Assembly: GCF_016587355.1 (NCBI RefSeq)
Contig: NZ_BNJF01000001.1
Span: 868,001-932,000, forward strand
Direction: 5' to 3'
Source of the DNA: Ktedonospora formicarum
GTDB taxonomy: Bacteria > Chloroflexota > Ktedonobacteria > Ktedonobacterales > Ktedonobacteraceae
DNA length: 64,000 nucleotides
Shown here one piece after another: positions 17,524-26,139 of the stretch. The translations under genes were made by a program, and so were the position numbers. The notes beneath the pieces were generated by a model, which worked only from the letters and a program-made list of their open reading frames with translations, searched no databases and was not told the DNA's origin. Within the stretch, counting starts at the first letter, position 1. Each line of letters starts with the position of its first letter.

Positions 17524-17552
17524 AAATGCAAGCTAATCTGCGGCACAACAAG

Positions 17553-18788
17553 CTATTTGGGCCTGACACGCCCCTCTAGATAGAGCCGAAGTAAATTGAG
17601 GGCAGTATTTACGGCGATTCGCTTGTTATCTGATCGGCTCGCGCGCCAGCCAGGACCCATGCCGGTAACGACTCCATTTGGTCCCGCAACCGCAATATAC
17701 ATGGTGCCTACCGGTTTGCCATCAAGTTCTTCTGGGCCAGCGACGCCAGTGATGCCAATACCAAAGTTGGTGCCAAGTTGCGCGCAGACAGCCTTCGCCA
17801 TCGCAATGGCCGTCTCTTCGCTTACCACACCATAGCGCTCAATTGTCTCACGTGGCACGCCAAACTGGACTTTAAGATCCGTGCTATAGGAAACAACACC
17901 GCCTATAAAATGGCTGGAACTGGTTTTGAAATCCGTAATCGTACTCGCGAGCTGACCGCCAGTAAGCGATTCCATCACAGAAAGTGTCTGCTGACGTGCC
18001 TGAAGGAGTGAGCCAGTGACGCTTGCTAAGGTATCCTTGTCGATGCCAAAGATATGATCACCCAGAATCCCGCGTGCCTTAAGCTCTACTTCAGAGATCA
18101 AACGCTCCGCCTCCTCAGCCGTGGTCGCCTTGGCGCTAATACGCACATCAACCGCATCCTGCTTAGCGTACGTGGCGACTGTAGGATTCGTGGCATGAAT
18201 CAGGTCTTGCAAACGCTCTTCGACCGTCGACTCGCCCAGGCCCGAGACACGTAATAGACGAGTAAAGATCGTGCCACCCAGGTGTGCAGCCAGCAGAGGG
18301 ATAGCCTCCTCCTCCCACATACGAAACATCTCATGTGGAACGCCGGGCATGGCAACAAGATACGTATTATCTTTGTGGACAAACCAGCCCGGCGCGGACC
18401 CACGTGGATTGGGAAGGGCTTGCGCCGAAGGAATCAGGGTTGCCTGCTTGAGATTACGCTCTGGCATCTCACGGCCTTTAAAGCGTGCACGTAATTCTGC
18501 CTCTAGTACAGGGTCAACCCGCATCTCTTCGCCCAGGAGCGCGCTAATCGATTCGCGGGTTACATCATCTTCGGTTGGCCCCAGGCCGCCCGTCATTATA
18601 ATCAGATCGGAGCGCTCGAAGGCGCGACTCAAGGTCCCGACAACGCGCTCCTGGTTATCACCTACTTGCGAGACATGGAAGAGATCGACGCCCAGGCCCG
18701 CGAGGCTCTGGGCCAGGTAAGTCGCATTGGTATCTGTTATATGCCCGAGCAAGAGCTCAGTTCCACAGGAAATAATTTCAGCCCGCAT
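17553..18788 (-). CDS. cinA: CinA-like protein (NMN deamidase/ADP-ribose pyrophosphatase)
   Basis: A 411-residue two-domain protein. The N-terminal MoCF/COG1058 domain (about 1-170) begins AEIISCGTELLLGHITDTNA and has IMTGGLGPTEDD. The C-terminal PncC-type amidase domain (about 255-410) has SVMESLTGGQLASTIT and GITGVAGPEELDGKPVGTMY. Known members hydrolyse ADP-ribose and deamidate nicotinamide mononucleotide in NAD salvage; the name comes from co-expression with competence genes in some Gram-positives. It is divergent from nrdJ, and its likely -10 (TATGAT on the minus strand near 18858) lies close to the first NrdR box, so joint control is possible. Confidence 0.93.
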   Translation of the reverse strand: MRAEIISCGTELLLGHITDTNATYLAQSLAGLGVDLFHVSQVGDNQERVVGTLSRAFERSDLIIMTGGLGPTEDDVTRESISALLGEEMRVDPVLEAELRARFKGREMPERNLKQATLIPSAQALPNPRGSAPGWFVHKDNTYLVAMPGVPHEMFRMWEEEAIPLLAAHLGGTIFTRLLRVSGLGESTVEERLQDLIHATNPTVATYAKQDAVDVRISAKATTAEEAERLISEVELKARGILGDHIFGIDKDTLASVTGSLLQARQQTLSVMESLTGGQLASTITDFKTSSSHFIGGVVSYSTDLKVQFGVPRETIERYGVVSEETAIAMAKAVCAQLGTNFGIGITGVAGPEELDGKPVGTMYIAVAGPNGVVTGMGPGWRASRSDNKRIAVNTALNLLRLYLEGRVRPK

Positions 18789-18875
18789 GGAGTTCCTCTC
18801 ATTAGCTTAAGATTGTCTTATGGCGCACCAATAGCACACTTATACGTGTCCTCAATCATACCACACACCCGACAA

Positions 18876-18923
18876 ACACAATATATTGTGTTAAAATATA
18901 TTCATCGACACAATATATTGACA
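18876..18923 (+). promoter_or_regulatory. Two NrdR boxes upstream of nrdJ
   Basis: Two 16-base sites, 18876-18891 (ACACAATATATTGTGT) and 18908-18923 (ACACAATATATTGACA), match the known NrdR operator and are 32 bases apart, three helical turns, as usual for NrdR pairs. They lie 8 bases upstream of the -35 of the nrdJ promoter. The rest of 18789-19225 has no gene. Confidence 0.85.
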
Positions 18924-18931
18924 CAGAGGGC

Positions 18932-18960
18932 TTGTAATTAAGGCTCATTCTGGGTATACT
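18932..18960 (+). promoter_or_regulatory. Probable nrdJ promoter
   Basis: TTGTAA at 18932-18937 and TATACT at 18955-18960 are 17 bases apart. Transcription from about 18967 would give a long leader of some 260 bases. I do not see a cobalamin riboswitch in it. Confidence 0.55.
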
Positions 18961-19225
18961 GGTTAGCGTAAACACGATACCAGACTACACGCAAAGAAGC
19001 GCAACCATTCAGTGCCAACAGGTATGCCAATCATACCCACTTTCGCCGCATACCTTCAACACTTATATGTTTCATATCATATCTAGCTCGAATCACACGC
19101 TAAACAATCTTTGGCTAACTATTTCGTCTTGCGCATAGAACATATATACTATCCTGGTTTTACCGCTCTCGCGGCACCAAGACGGCAGTGGCCTGGACAC
19201 AATTAATTTTAAGGAGCATTTACGA

Positions 19226-21610
19226 ATGGTAGACCAACAGAAGTCATCCACATCAGTTTTATCTAATACCGCGCCGCGCCAGAAAACTCAGTTAGAAGGC
19301 ATCCGCCAGAAGGTATTTATCGATAGGTACTCGCTCAAAGATACCTCGGGACAGCCAATGGAGCAGCATCCCGAAGATATGTGGGCCCGTGTGGCTCGTG
19401 GCATCGCCTCCGTCGAGGAGACAGATGAGAAGCGCGCGATCTGGCAAGAGCGCTTCTACGACGCTCTTTCCGACTTCCAGTTCGTGCCTGGCGGGCGCAT
19501 CCTGGCTGGTGGCGGCACCGGCCATCAGGTCACATATTACAACTGCTATGTCATCCCCAGCCCAGATGACAGCCGCCAGGGCATTCTCGACAATCTCAAG
19601 GTCATGACTGAGATCATGGCGCGTGGAGGTGGTGTTGGTATCAACCTCTCCACATTACGCCCGCGTGGCTCCTACATTAAGACAGTCAATGGTACAGCAT
19701 CAGGTCCCTGTTCCTGGGCACAGTTATATTCAGTGGCCACAGGAGATGTCATCCAGCAAGGTGGCTCCCGAAGAGGGGCTTTAATGCTCATGCTGGATGA
19801 TACGCATCCAGACATAGAAGAGTTTATTACAGTCAAAAAGAAGCCTGGCATGATCGAACATGCCAACCTCTCCGTTTGCGTCTCGGATGCCTTTATGAAG
19901 GCGGTCAAGGACGATGCAGACTGGCAATTGACCTGGCAAGGAGAAGTCAGGAAAACGCTCAAGGCTCGCCACTTATGGGATCTGATTTGTAAATCAGCCT
20001 GGGAGTCTGCTGAGCCGGGCGTCGTCTTCATGGATCGCTGTAATAAGGAAGCCAATACCTGGTACTATGAAAACATACGCTGCGTCAATCCATGTGGCGA
20101 GCAACCGCTTCCAGAGTGGGGAGTTTGTAATCTTGGAGCGCTGAATGTCGCCGCATTTGTGACCAATGGCGAGATGAATTGGCAACGCCTTGCAGAGATA
20201 AGCAAGGTCGCGATGCGCTTCCTCGATAATGTCATCGACGCAACGGGCTACTTCTTCGATGAGAACCGGGAAGCCCAATTGGGAACCCGGCGCACGGGCC
20301 TGGGCACAATGGGACTGGCAGATGCCCTCATCAAGATGCGTGTGGCCTATGGGAGCGCGGCATCGATCCCGGTTATTGAGCGCATCTACTCAACAATCCG
20401 TGACGCGGCCTACGAAGCCTCTATCGAGATTGCCAGCGAGAAGGGGTCATTCCCGCGCTTTGAGTCTGACAAGTACCTGCAAGGCAAGTTCATCAAGCGC
20501 CTGCCGAAGACACTTCAAGAGAAGATTAAAAAGCATGGTATTCGCAACGCCGTCCTACTGACACAGGCGCCCACAGGCACAACCAGCCTACTCTCAGGCG
20601 TCAGTTCGGGCATCGAACCGGTCTTTGATTTCGCCATGATCCGTCGAGACCGCACTGGCGAGCACATTCTCTACCATCATCTGCTCCAGGAGTGGCGTGA
20701 CGCGCATCCCAACGAGCCCACGCCATCCTACTTTGTCTCATCCAAGGATCTCTCGCCAGAAGAGCATGTACGGGTTCAAGGCACGATCCAGCGCTACACT
20801 GACGCCAGTATTAGCAAGACGGTCAACGCGCCTAATAGCCATACTGTCGAACAGGTGGAGGATCTATATCGCATGGCCTACGAGATGGGCTGCAAAGGTG
20901 TAACGTACTATCGAGATGGCTCACGCGATGCAGTGCTCACACGTATCGAGGATGAGAAGCAGCAGAAGTCTATCGAAGAGAAAGAGGCCAATACTCAGAG
21001 CGTAATGATGGAGCCAGTGACCTCGATCCGACAGGGTATTAAGGAGCGACCAGCTGTAGTGCATGGGTATACTCGTCAGGTACGCGCGCCTGAGGGCAAG
21101 ATCAACGTCACGATCAATAGCGACGAGCAAGGCCCCTTTGAAGTCTTCGTCACCCTGGGCAAGGCAGGTAGTGATATTGCCGCGCTCTCAGAGGCTCTAG
21201 GTCGCCTGATCTCGCTCAATCTACAACTGCTCAGCCCACTCTCGCCCATGGATCGCGCCAAGGTTATCACTGAACAACTCCGTGGCATTGGCGGAAGTCG
21301 CTCAGTTGGCTTCGGTATCCAGCAAGTACGCTCTCTACCAGATGGAGTCGCGCGCGCGCTCGAGCTACATATTGAGTCGCAATCTGACACAAATGGCGAT
21401 CCAGCGGACCCGGAGGGAGAAGGCACATCTTTCCAGGTCACGAAATCTATAGAGCCACCCCTCAATGGTCAGAATGGCACGCACCACAATCCCAATGATC
21501 TGAGTATGCTGAACCTGACAGGCAACCTCTGCCCTGAATGCGACTGCAACACGATGGTCAATGAGGAAGGCTGCCGCAAATGCTATAACTGCGGTTACAG
21601 CGAATGCTAA
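19226..21610 (+). CDS. nrdJ: Vitamin B12-dependent (class II) ribonucleotide reductase
   Basis: Reduces ribonucleotides to deoxyribonucleotides with adenosylcobalamin as radical source, independent of oxygen. The 794-residue chain shows the early cysteine and substrate loop YNCYVIPSPDDSRQGI, the radical-site region NPCGEQPLPEWGVCNLGALN, and the phosphate loop LTQAPTGTTSLLSGVSSGIE. The TSCPD-like segment near 600-700 and a cysteine-rich tail (CPECDCNTM, CRKCYNCGYSEC) hold the redox-shuttle pair. AAGGAG sits well before ATG 19226. NrdR boxes upstream point to repression by the dATP/ATP-sensing regulator NrdR, which is not encoded in this window. tmk and dcd for dTTP supply lie 10 kb away. Confidence 0.97.
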   Translation: MVDQQKSSTSVLSNTAPRQKTQLEGIRQKVFIDRYSLKDTSGQPMEQHPEDMWARVARGIASVEETDEKRAIWQERFYDALSDFQFVPGGRILAGGGTGHQVTYYNCYVIPSPDDSRQGILDNLKVMTEIMARGGGVGINLSTLRPRGSYIKTVNGTASGPCSWAQLYSVATGDVIQQGGSRRGALMLMLDDTHPDIEEFITVKKKPGMIEHANLSVCVSDAFMKAVKDDADWQLTWQGEVRKTLKARHLWDLICKSAWESAEPGVVFMDRCNKEANTWYYENIRCVNPCGEQPLPEWGVCNLGALNVAAFVTNGEMNWQRLAEISKVAMRFLDNVIDATGYFFDENREAQLGTRRTGLGTMGLADALIKMRVAYGSAASIPVIERIYSTIRDAAYEASIEIASEKGSFPRFESDKYLQGKFIKRLPKTLQEKIKKHGIRNAVLLTQAPTGTTSLLSGVSSGIEPVFDFAMIRRDRTGEHILYHHLLQEWRDAHPNEPTPSYFVSSKDLSPEEHVRVQGTIQRYTDASISKTVNAPNSHTVEQVEDLYRMAYEMGCKGVTYYRDGSRDAVLTRIEDEKQQKSIEEKEANTQSVMMEPVTSIRQGIKERPAVVHGYTRQVRAPEGKINVTINSDEQGPFEVFVTLGKAGSDIAALSEALGRLISLNLQLLSPLSPMDRAKVITEQLRGIGGSRSVGFGIQQVRSLPDGVARALELHIESQSDTNGDPADPEGEGTSFQVTKSIEPPLNGQNGTHHNPNDLSMLNLTGNLCPECDCNTMVNEEGCRKCYNCGYSEC

Positions 21611-21635
21611 ACTAACCTCAGAACATAATGTACTT

Positions 21636-21669
21636 CACAGAGCGCGATGGGAATCCATCGCGCTCTGTG
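21636..21669 (+). terminator. Hairpin after nrdJ
   Basis: Perfect 15-base arms at 21636-21650 and 21655-21669 with a GAAT loop. The downstream T tract is poor. Confidence 0.7.
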
Positions 21670-21836
21670 CGTTCCCCTCCGATCCCCTTCCACTATTTCG
21701 CCTTTCCTGAGAGAATCTTGAGCCCTGCTAAGTAGATTTTGATCCGGCCTTTATCAATATCGCTTTATACTAATAGCAGCAGACGGAATACTTTCTCTAC
21801 CAAACAGCCCGCACGGCGACAAGAACGGATGAGCCT

Positions 21837-22388
21837 ATGCGATATCTACTCTTACCATTTACACACGGCATCGATAAAGAGGCCATCGATCAATCACTCG
21901 CACTTGCCCGCAACCTCTCCGCATGCCTGGTATGTGTCGCGTTGATCCCACTTCGACCAGGAAGTAACAAAGGGGTACGCCTCGAGTATATTCAGCAAGC
22001 CAAGGACTTTCTAGAATACACACGCCATCGAGCAAAGCGCGCGGGAGTGACCCTGGAGCGTATGGAATTACGCACCTCTCATCTGGAGAACTGTATTTTA
22101 CACATCTCAAAGGAAATGGACAACGCTCCCATTTTGCTCTTCACACGAGGCGAGCAGAGCATCATGCTTGACACCTCTATGATTATTAGCCTCATGGAGA
22201 ACAAGCATAGCTGCTACTACCTTGTTCTGCTTACACAGCGCAACGGAAGCATTACGCTACCGCGTATACTTTTCCCATTGCTGAAGAAGTATGAGGGGAC
22301 ACCTGATGAACCTGTGTTACGATTCGCCACGCCCCATGTGGCATCCTCACCATTCCCCCCCTCCGGGCGCTTCAGGCGGCAGATTTAG
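21837..22388 (+). CDS. Hypothetical protein, universal-stress-protein-like
   Basis: A 183-residue protein. The first half (MRYLLLPFTHGIDKEAIDQS, then alternating hydrophobic strands and helices, with VTLERMELRTSH) resembles the alpha/beta fold of UspA-type proteins: a first strand, a helix of residues likely to sit in a dimer, and a strand near 85. The ATP-binding motif G-2X-G-9X-GS is not seen, and the last 30 residues are Pro-rich and basic. It stands between nrdJ and the DsbA-like gene with its own space on either side. The fold is a guess and I have no function to offer. Confidence 0.55.
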   Translation: MRYLLLPFTHGIDKEAIDQSLALARNLSACLVCVALIPLRPGSNKGVRLEYIQQAKDFLEYTRHRAKRAGVTLERMELRTSHLENCILHISKEMDNAPILLFTRGEQSIMLDTSMIISLMENKHSCYYLVLLTQRNGSITLPRILFPLLKKYEGTPDEPVLRFATPHVASSPFPPSGRFRRQI

Positions 22389-22553
22389 TCTACTCTCGTC
22401 GGATAACACCCGGAAGTGACCGCTAGCCCACCTCAATCATCGAGCCGTATCCGCTAGCTTGTTTGACAGATCTCTCCTGAGCGCGATATGCTGTTACCGT
22501 ATGCTTTACTTTCTGAAGTACGACGTTAATAATATCCCTATGGAGAGATAATT

Positions 22554-23192
22554 ATGGGAATGGAAGCAACATCACCCAAGATCGTTAACTTTCACTTTGA
22601 CCCGCTCTGCCCGCTGGCTTGGCGTACTGCTCTCTGGATGCGCAACGTGCGTCAGGAGCGACCAGTACAGATCACCTGGAAACTTTTCAGTCTGGAGGTT
22701 GTTAACCGGCAGGAAGGAACTCAACCCGATTACGTGAACGGTAGAGGTTGGACAGCTCTCCGTACCCTGGCTCTTGCGCGTCGCCAAAAAGGGAACGAAG
22801 CAATTGAGAAACTCTATATCTCTCTGGGCAATGCCGCTCATGGCCGCAAGGAGAACATTAGCGACCGTTCAGTGGTGGAGGTAGCAGCACAAGACGCTGG
22901 TCTGGGTAGCGAGTTTGTGGCGCAAGCACTTGCCGATGAATCAACGATTCAGGATGTGCTGAACGATCATAAAGAGGCCGTAGATCGCTATGCAGCCTTC
23001 GGAGTTCCAACTATTGCCTTCGAGGGTGAGACCGTTGGCTTCTACGGACCCGTTATTCATAGCGTTCCCGCTGGAAAGGATGCGACTGAACTCTGGGATC
23101 ATTTCTCCTGGTTCTTGACTCAGCCCAACGTCTTCGAGATGAAGCGGGATCGTGTTCAGGCTCCAGTCTGGGAGGCAGTTTCTGCTAATTAG
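22554..23192 (+). CDS. DsbA-family thioredoxin-fold protein
   Basis: A 212-residue cytoplasmic protein (no signal peptide) of the DsbA/FrnE/mycothiol-dependent nitroreductase superfamily. The first strand leads into FDPLCPLAWRTALWMRNV, where the usual CxxC active site is CPLA, so only the first cysteine is kept. A helical insertion follows, then the cis-proline region FGVPTIAFEG near 160. Single-cysteine members often act through a low-molecular-weight thiol or have lost redox activity. AGAGATAATT precedes the ATG. A long terminator follows, so the gene is probably transcribed alone. Confidence 0.82.
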   Translation: MGMEATSPKIVNFHFDPLCPLAWRTALWMRNVRQERPVQITWKLFSLEVVNRQEGTQPDYVNGRGWTALRTLALARRQKGNEAIEKLYISLGNAAHGRKENISDRSVVEVAAQDAGLGSEFVAQALADESTIQDVLNDHKEAVDRYAAFGVPTIAFEGETVGFYGPVIHSVPAGKDATELWDHFSWFLTQPNVFEMKRDRVQAPVWEAVSAN

Positions 23193-23198
23193 TATATA

Positions 23199-23262
23199 AA
23201 GCAAGAGGGGCTCCCTTGACACTTGCTCGATACAGGCGTCAGGGGAGCCCCTCTTGCTTTTC
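23199..23262. terminator. Bidirectional terminator between DsbA-like and aminotransferase genes
   Basis: Arms of 22 bases at 23199-23220 and 23238-23259 pair with a single wobble; TTTTCTTG follows on the plus strand. It serves both convergent genes. Confidence 0.88.
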
Positions 23263-23276
23263 TTGCGGAACGTCTT

Positions 23277-24452
23277 CTACTTCGCGTAACGCACCAGAAG
23301 ACGTTCGATACGAACTAGCGCCTCTTCCAGTTTTTCATAGGAGGTACAGTATGCACAGCGTACATACCCCTGACCAGCCTCACCAAATGAGCTTCCTGGC
23401 ACTACTGCCACCTGTTCCTCAAAGAGAAGCTTTTCGGCAAACTCCTCATCACTCAGCCCGGTATGCTTGATGGAAGGAAAGGCATAGAAAGCGCCCCGAG
23501 GCTCGCAGCAAGCAAGGCCCAGGCGATTGAGGCCCGCGACAAACATCTGTCCACGGCGTGCGTACTCATCATGCATACGTTTAACATCGTCATCACCATA
23601 ACGTAAGGCGTGCAGAGCAGCCTCCTGTGGCGCGGTCCCAGCGCACATAATGGTGTACTGGTGAATCTTGAGCATGGCCTCTAGAATCTCAGTCGAGGCC
23701 GCGACATACCCCACACGCCAACCAGTCATAGCATACGATTTGGAGAAACCATCCATAAGGATAGTTCGCTCTTTCATTCCGGGCAAGGACGCAATGCTGC
23801 AATGCTCAACCCCATACGTCAAGCGGCTGTATACCTCGTCCGAGAGTACAATCAAATCATGCTCAATTGCCAATGCAGCGATCTTTGCCAGTTCCGCCTG
23901 CGGAATTACCGCACCAGTCGGGTTGTTGGGATTACCCAGCAGAATCATCTTGGTGCGAGGGGTAATGGCAGCGGCAATCTCCTCGGCGCGCACGGCGAAA
24001 TCATATTGCGCGTAGGTTGGTACAGGTACAGGTACGCCTCCGGCGAAGATGATGTCGGCCTCATAAGCTACGTAACCAGGATCTGGCGCGATCACCTCAT
24101 CACCTGGATCAATGATCGTACGCATAGCCAGGTCAACACCTTCGCTCACACCTACCGTTACCAGGATCTGCTTCGCGGGATCATACTCAAGGCCATATAG
24201 CCCCTGTAGCTTCTTCGCGATCTCTTGACGCAACTCAATCATGCCGTAGTTCGAGGTATATTGTGTATGCCCTTCGGCAATTGAACGTATCCCCGCCTGG
24301 CGAATGTGTTCCGGTGTTACGAAGTCCGGTTCTCCGACGCCGAGTGAAATAACCTCTGGCATCGTGTTGATAATATCAAAGAATTTGCGGATGCCAGAAG
24401 GTCTTACCTGTCGCACTCTCTGGGACAGGATTTCACGCTTTAACGTATCCAT
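23277..24452 (-). CDS. PLP-dependent class I/II aminotransferase (aspartate/aromatic type)
   Basis: A 391-residue fold-type I aminotransferase. It shows SLGVGEPDFVTPEHI and YTSNYGMIELRQEIA at the start, LGNPNNPTGAVIP, the tyrosine/aspartate region LSDEVYSRL, the PLP lysine in DGFSKSYAMTGWRVGY, and the substrate-carboxylate arginine near VRCAYCTS. ATG 24452 (MDTLKREI) is chosen because AAGAAAGGG lies upstream and the longer frame to 24599 is not protein-like. Such enzymes move amino groups between aspartate, aromatic amino acids and 2-oxoglutarate; the precise substrate cannot be told from sequence. It is separated from the cysteine desulfurase by a 318-base gap that holds a terminator. Confidence 0.92.
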   Translation of the reverse strand: MDTLKREILSQRVRQVRPSGIRKFFDIINTMPEVISLGVGEPDFVTPEHIRQAGIRSIAEGHTQYTSNYGMIELRQEIAKKLQGLYGLEYDPAKQILVTVGVSEGVDLAMRTIIDPGDEVIAPDPGYVAYEADIIFAGGVPVPVPTYAQYDFAVRAEEIAAAITPRTKMILLGNPNNPTGAVIPQAELAKIAALAIEHDLIVLSDEVYSRLTYGVEHCSIASLPGMKERTILMDGFSKSYAMTGWRVGYVAASTEILEAMLKIHQYTIMCAGTAPQEAALHALRYGDDDVKRMHDEYARRGQMFVAGLNRLGLACCEPRGAFYAFPSIKHTGLSDEEFAEKLLFEEQVAVVPGSSFGEAGQGYVRCAYCTSYEKLEEALVRIERLLVRYAK

Positions 24453-24697
24453 CCCCAAAAACCCTTTCTTTTCGTCCGATATCTGGAGGCTGCGTTGAGA
24501 GAGACCTCTGCAACAAGATCTGGCACTACAATGGTCTTCTGTACCAACATTCTCTAAGAAGCGCGTCAAGTCAGCACCTCCAACCTCCCACACTTCCACT
24601 GTAGCACAAAACCCTAGGGGTTACAATGAGCCAATTACCTCTTCGAGCAAGTGCAGCAGAGCCATTTCATCCGGGGGGTACCGCGATGCTGCAAGAC

Positions 24698-24746
24698 AAA
24701 ACAGAGAGCCAGCCACGCCCATAATGCATAACTTGCTCTCTGTTTT
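24698..24746. terminator. Terminator after the cysteine desulfurase gene
   Basis: Perfect 12-base arms (24698-24709 and 24735-24746) with AAAA/TTTT at the base, so it can work both ways. The rest of 24453-24697 has no gene. Confidence 0.75.
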
Positions 24747-24770
24747 CCTTTTTGGATCAGGTATTTGGTA

Positions 24771-25958
24771 CTATAAGCCCAGAGTACGCACCTTCTCTAC
24801 CACACCTGGCAAAATGGAGATGACCCGCTCAACCTCTTCCTCTGTATTTTTCTTGCCAAGCGTCAGGCGCAGGCTTCCATGCGACCATTCAGGCGCAAAA
24901 CCCATCGCTTCCAACACATGTGAGGGATCGACAGAACCCGAGGTACAGGCTGAGCCAGTTGAAGCGGCGAGACCTAGCATATCCAGGTGAATCAGAATGG
25001 ACTCACCCTCCACGCCCTCAAAGCAGAAGCTTGCGTTGTTCGCCAGTCGCAGAGTGGGATGGCCTGTCAAGCGACTACGAGGAATAGTCAGGATGCCTTC
25101 TATCAGGCGATCTCGCAGTCGCCGCAGGCGAGGCGTAACAACCTCAAGCTCTTCCTGAGCCAGGCGCAGGGCCGTCGAGGTCCCTACGATCCCTGCGACA
25201 TTCTCAGTTCCCGCGCGTCTCCCGCGCTCCTGTGAGCCTCCCTGTAGTTGAGGCAGAATACGTTTCCCCTGCCTGACATAAAGAATGCCCATTCCTTTGG
25301 GGCCATAGAACTTGTGCGACGAGAGCGTGAGCAGGTCGACGTTCAGTTCAGCAATATCAAGAGGAAGGGCGCCACCCGCCTGGACCGCGTCGACATGGAA
25401 GGGAATCTTGCGCGCGCGACAGATCTTCCCAATCTCGGCAATAGGCTCAATGGTACCGACCTCGTTGTTAGCATACATGATGGAGACCAACACAGTACGG
25501 TCAGTAATGGCTCGCCCCACTGCGTCGGGGTCGATAAGGGCGTATTCATCGACAGGCAGATAGGTTGTCTCAAAGCCAAAACGTTCCAGGTAGTTGCAGG
25601 TATGAAGAACAGCGTGATGCTCAATTGAGCTGGTTATAATATGGTTGCCCTTCTTTTGCGAGGCGAAGGCCATCCCTTTTATCGCAAGGTTATCACTCTC
25701 GGAACCACAGCCCACAAAGGCGATCTCGGCAGGCTGGCAATTGAGGATCTGAGCAACCTCTTCGCGTGAGTGCGAAATAGCTTGTAAGGCTTGGCGGCCC
25801 AGGGCGTAGATGCTGCTAGCATTGCCATACTCTTCGGTCAGGTGCGGCATCATGGCCTCAAGAACACGCGGATCTAGCGCGGTTGTGGCGGCATGATCCA
25901 TATAGATAAGGCGCTGCGTATTCGTTGACGCAACAGAATTTGAAGCATGCTCTGGCAT
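24771..25958 (-). CDS. Cysteine desulfurase, IscS/NifS type
   Basis: Takes sulfur from cysteine for iron-sulfur clusters and thiolated tRNA. The 395-residue product starts with the typical YMDHAATTALDPRVLEAM and has SSIEHHAVLHTCNYLE, the PLP lysine in LTLSSHKFYGPKGMGILY, RRAGTENVAG and the loop cysteine in ASTGSACTSGSVDPSHVLEAMG. ATG 25958 has AGGAA six bases upstream; the longer frame to 26063 is unlikely. No iscU or mnmA gene lies next to it. The window contains a protein with six predicted 4Fe-4S clusters at 58-60 kb, but there is no direct link. Confidence 0.94.
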   Translation of the reverse strand: MPEHASNSVASTNTQRLIYMDHAATTALDPRVLEAMMPHLTEEYGNASSIYALGRQALQAISHSREEVAQILNCQPAEIAFVGCGSESDNLAIKGMAFASQKKGNHIITSSIEHHAVLHTCNYLERFGFETTYLPVDEYALIDPDAVGRAITDRTVLVSIMYANNEVGTIEPIAEIGKICRARKIPFHVDAVQAGGALPLDIAELNVDLLTLSSHKFYGPKGMGILYVRQGKRILPQLQGGSQERGRRAGTENVAGIVGTSTALRLAQEELEVVTPRLRRLRDRLIEGILTIPRSRLTGHPTLRLANNASFCFEGVEGESILIHLDMLGLAASTGSACTSGSVDPSHVLEAMGFAPEWSHGSLRLTLGKKNTEEEVERVISILPGVVEKVRTLGL

Positions 25959-26139
25959 AACGATTTCCTGCTTGGCTTGCGAGCTCACCAGGCTATAATG
26001 AACACATTCATTCAAAGAGTCAGTACCACAGTAGAGCTCGCCTACTTGGTGTTCAAAACACACTTAGGTATCCAGATTATATCATACCTGGCTCAAACAT
26101 GCCCACGCCATATTCTCACTCACGTCTCTTTCATACTTC

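Noticed and set aside
18950..19225. Possible cobalamin riboswitch in the nrdJ leader, expected for a B12-dependent enzyme
   Set aside because: The B12-box and its paired elements are not present; only CAGTGGC occurs, in the wrong orientation and context.
24675..24746. T-box-like sequence GGGGGGTACCGCG on the plus strand followed by a terminator hairpin
   Set aside because: The hairpin does not pair with the T-box-like bases, no stem I or specifier loop is visible upstream, and the downstream plus strand holds only the antisense of the cysteine desulfurase gene.
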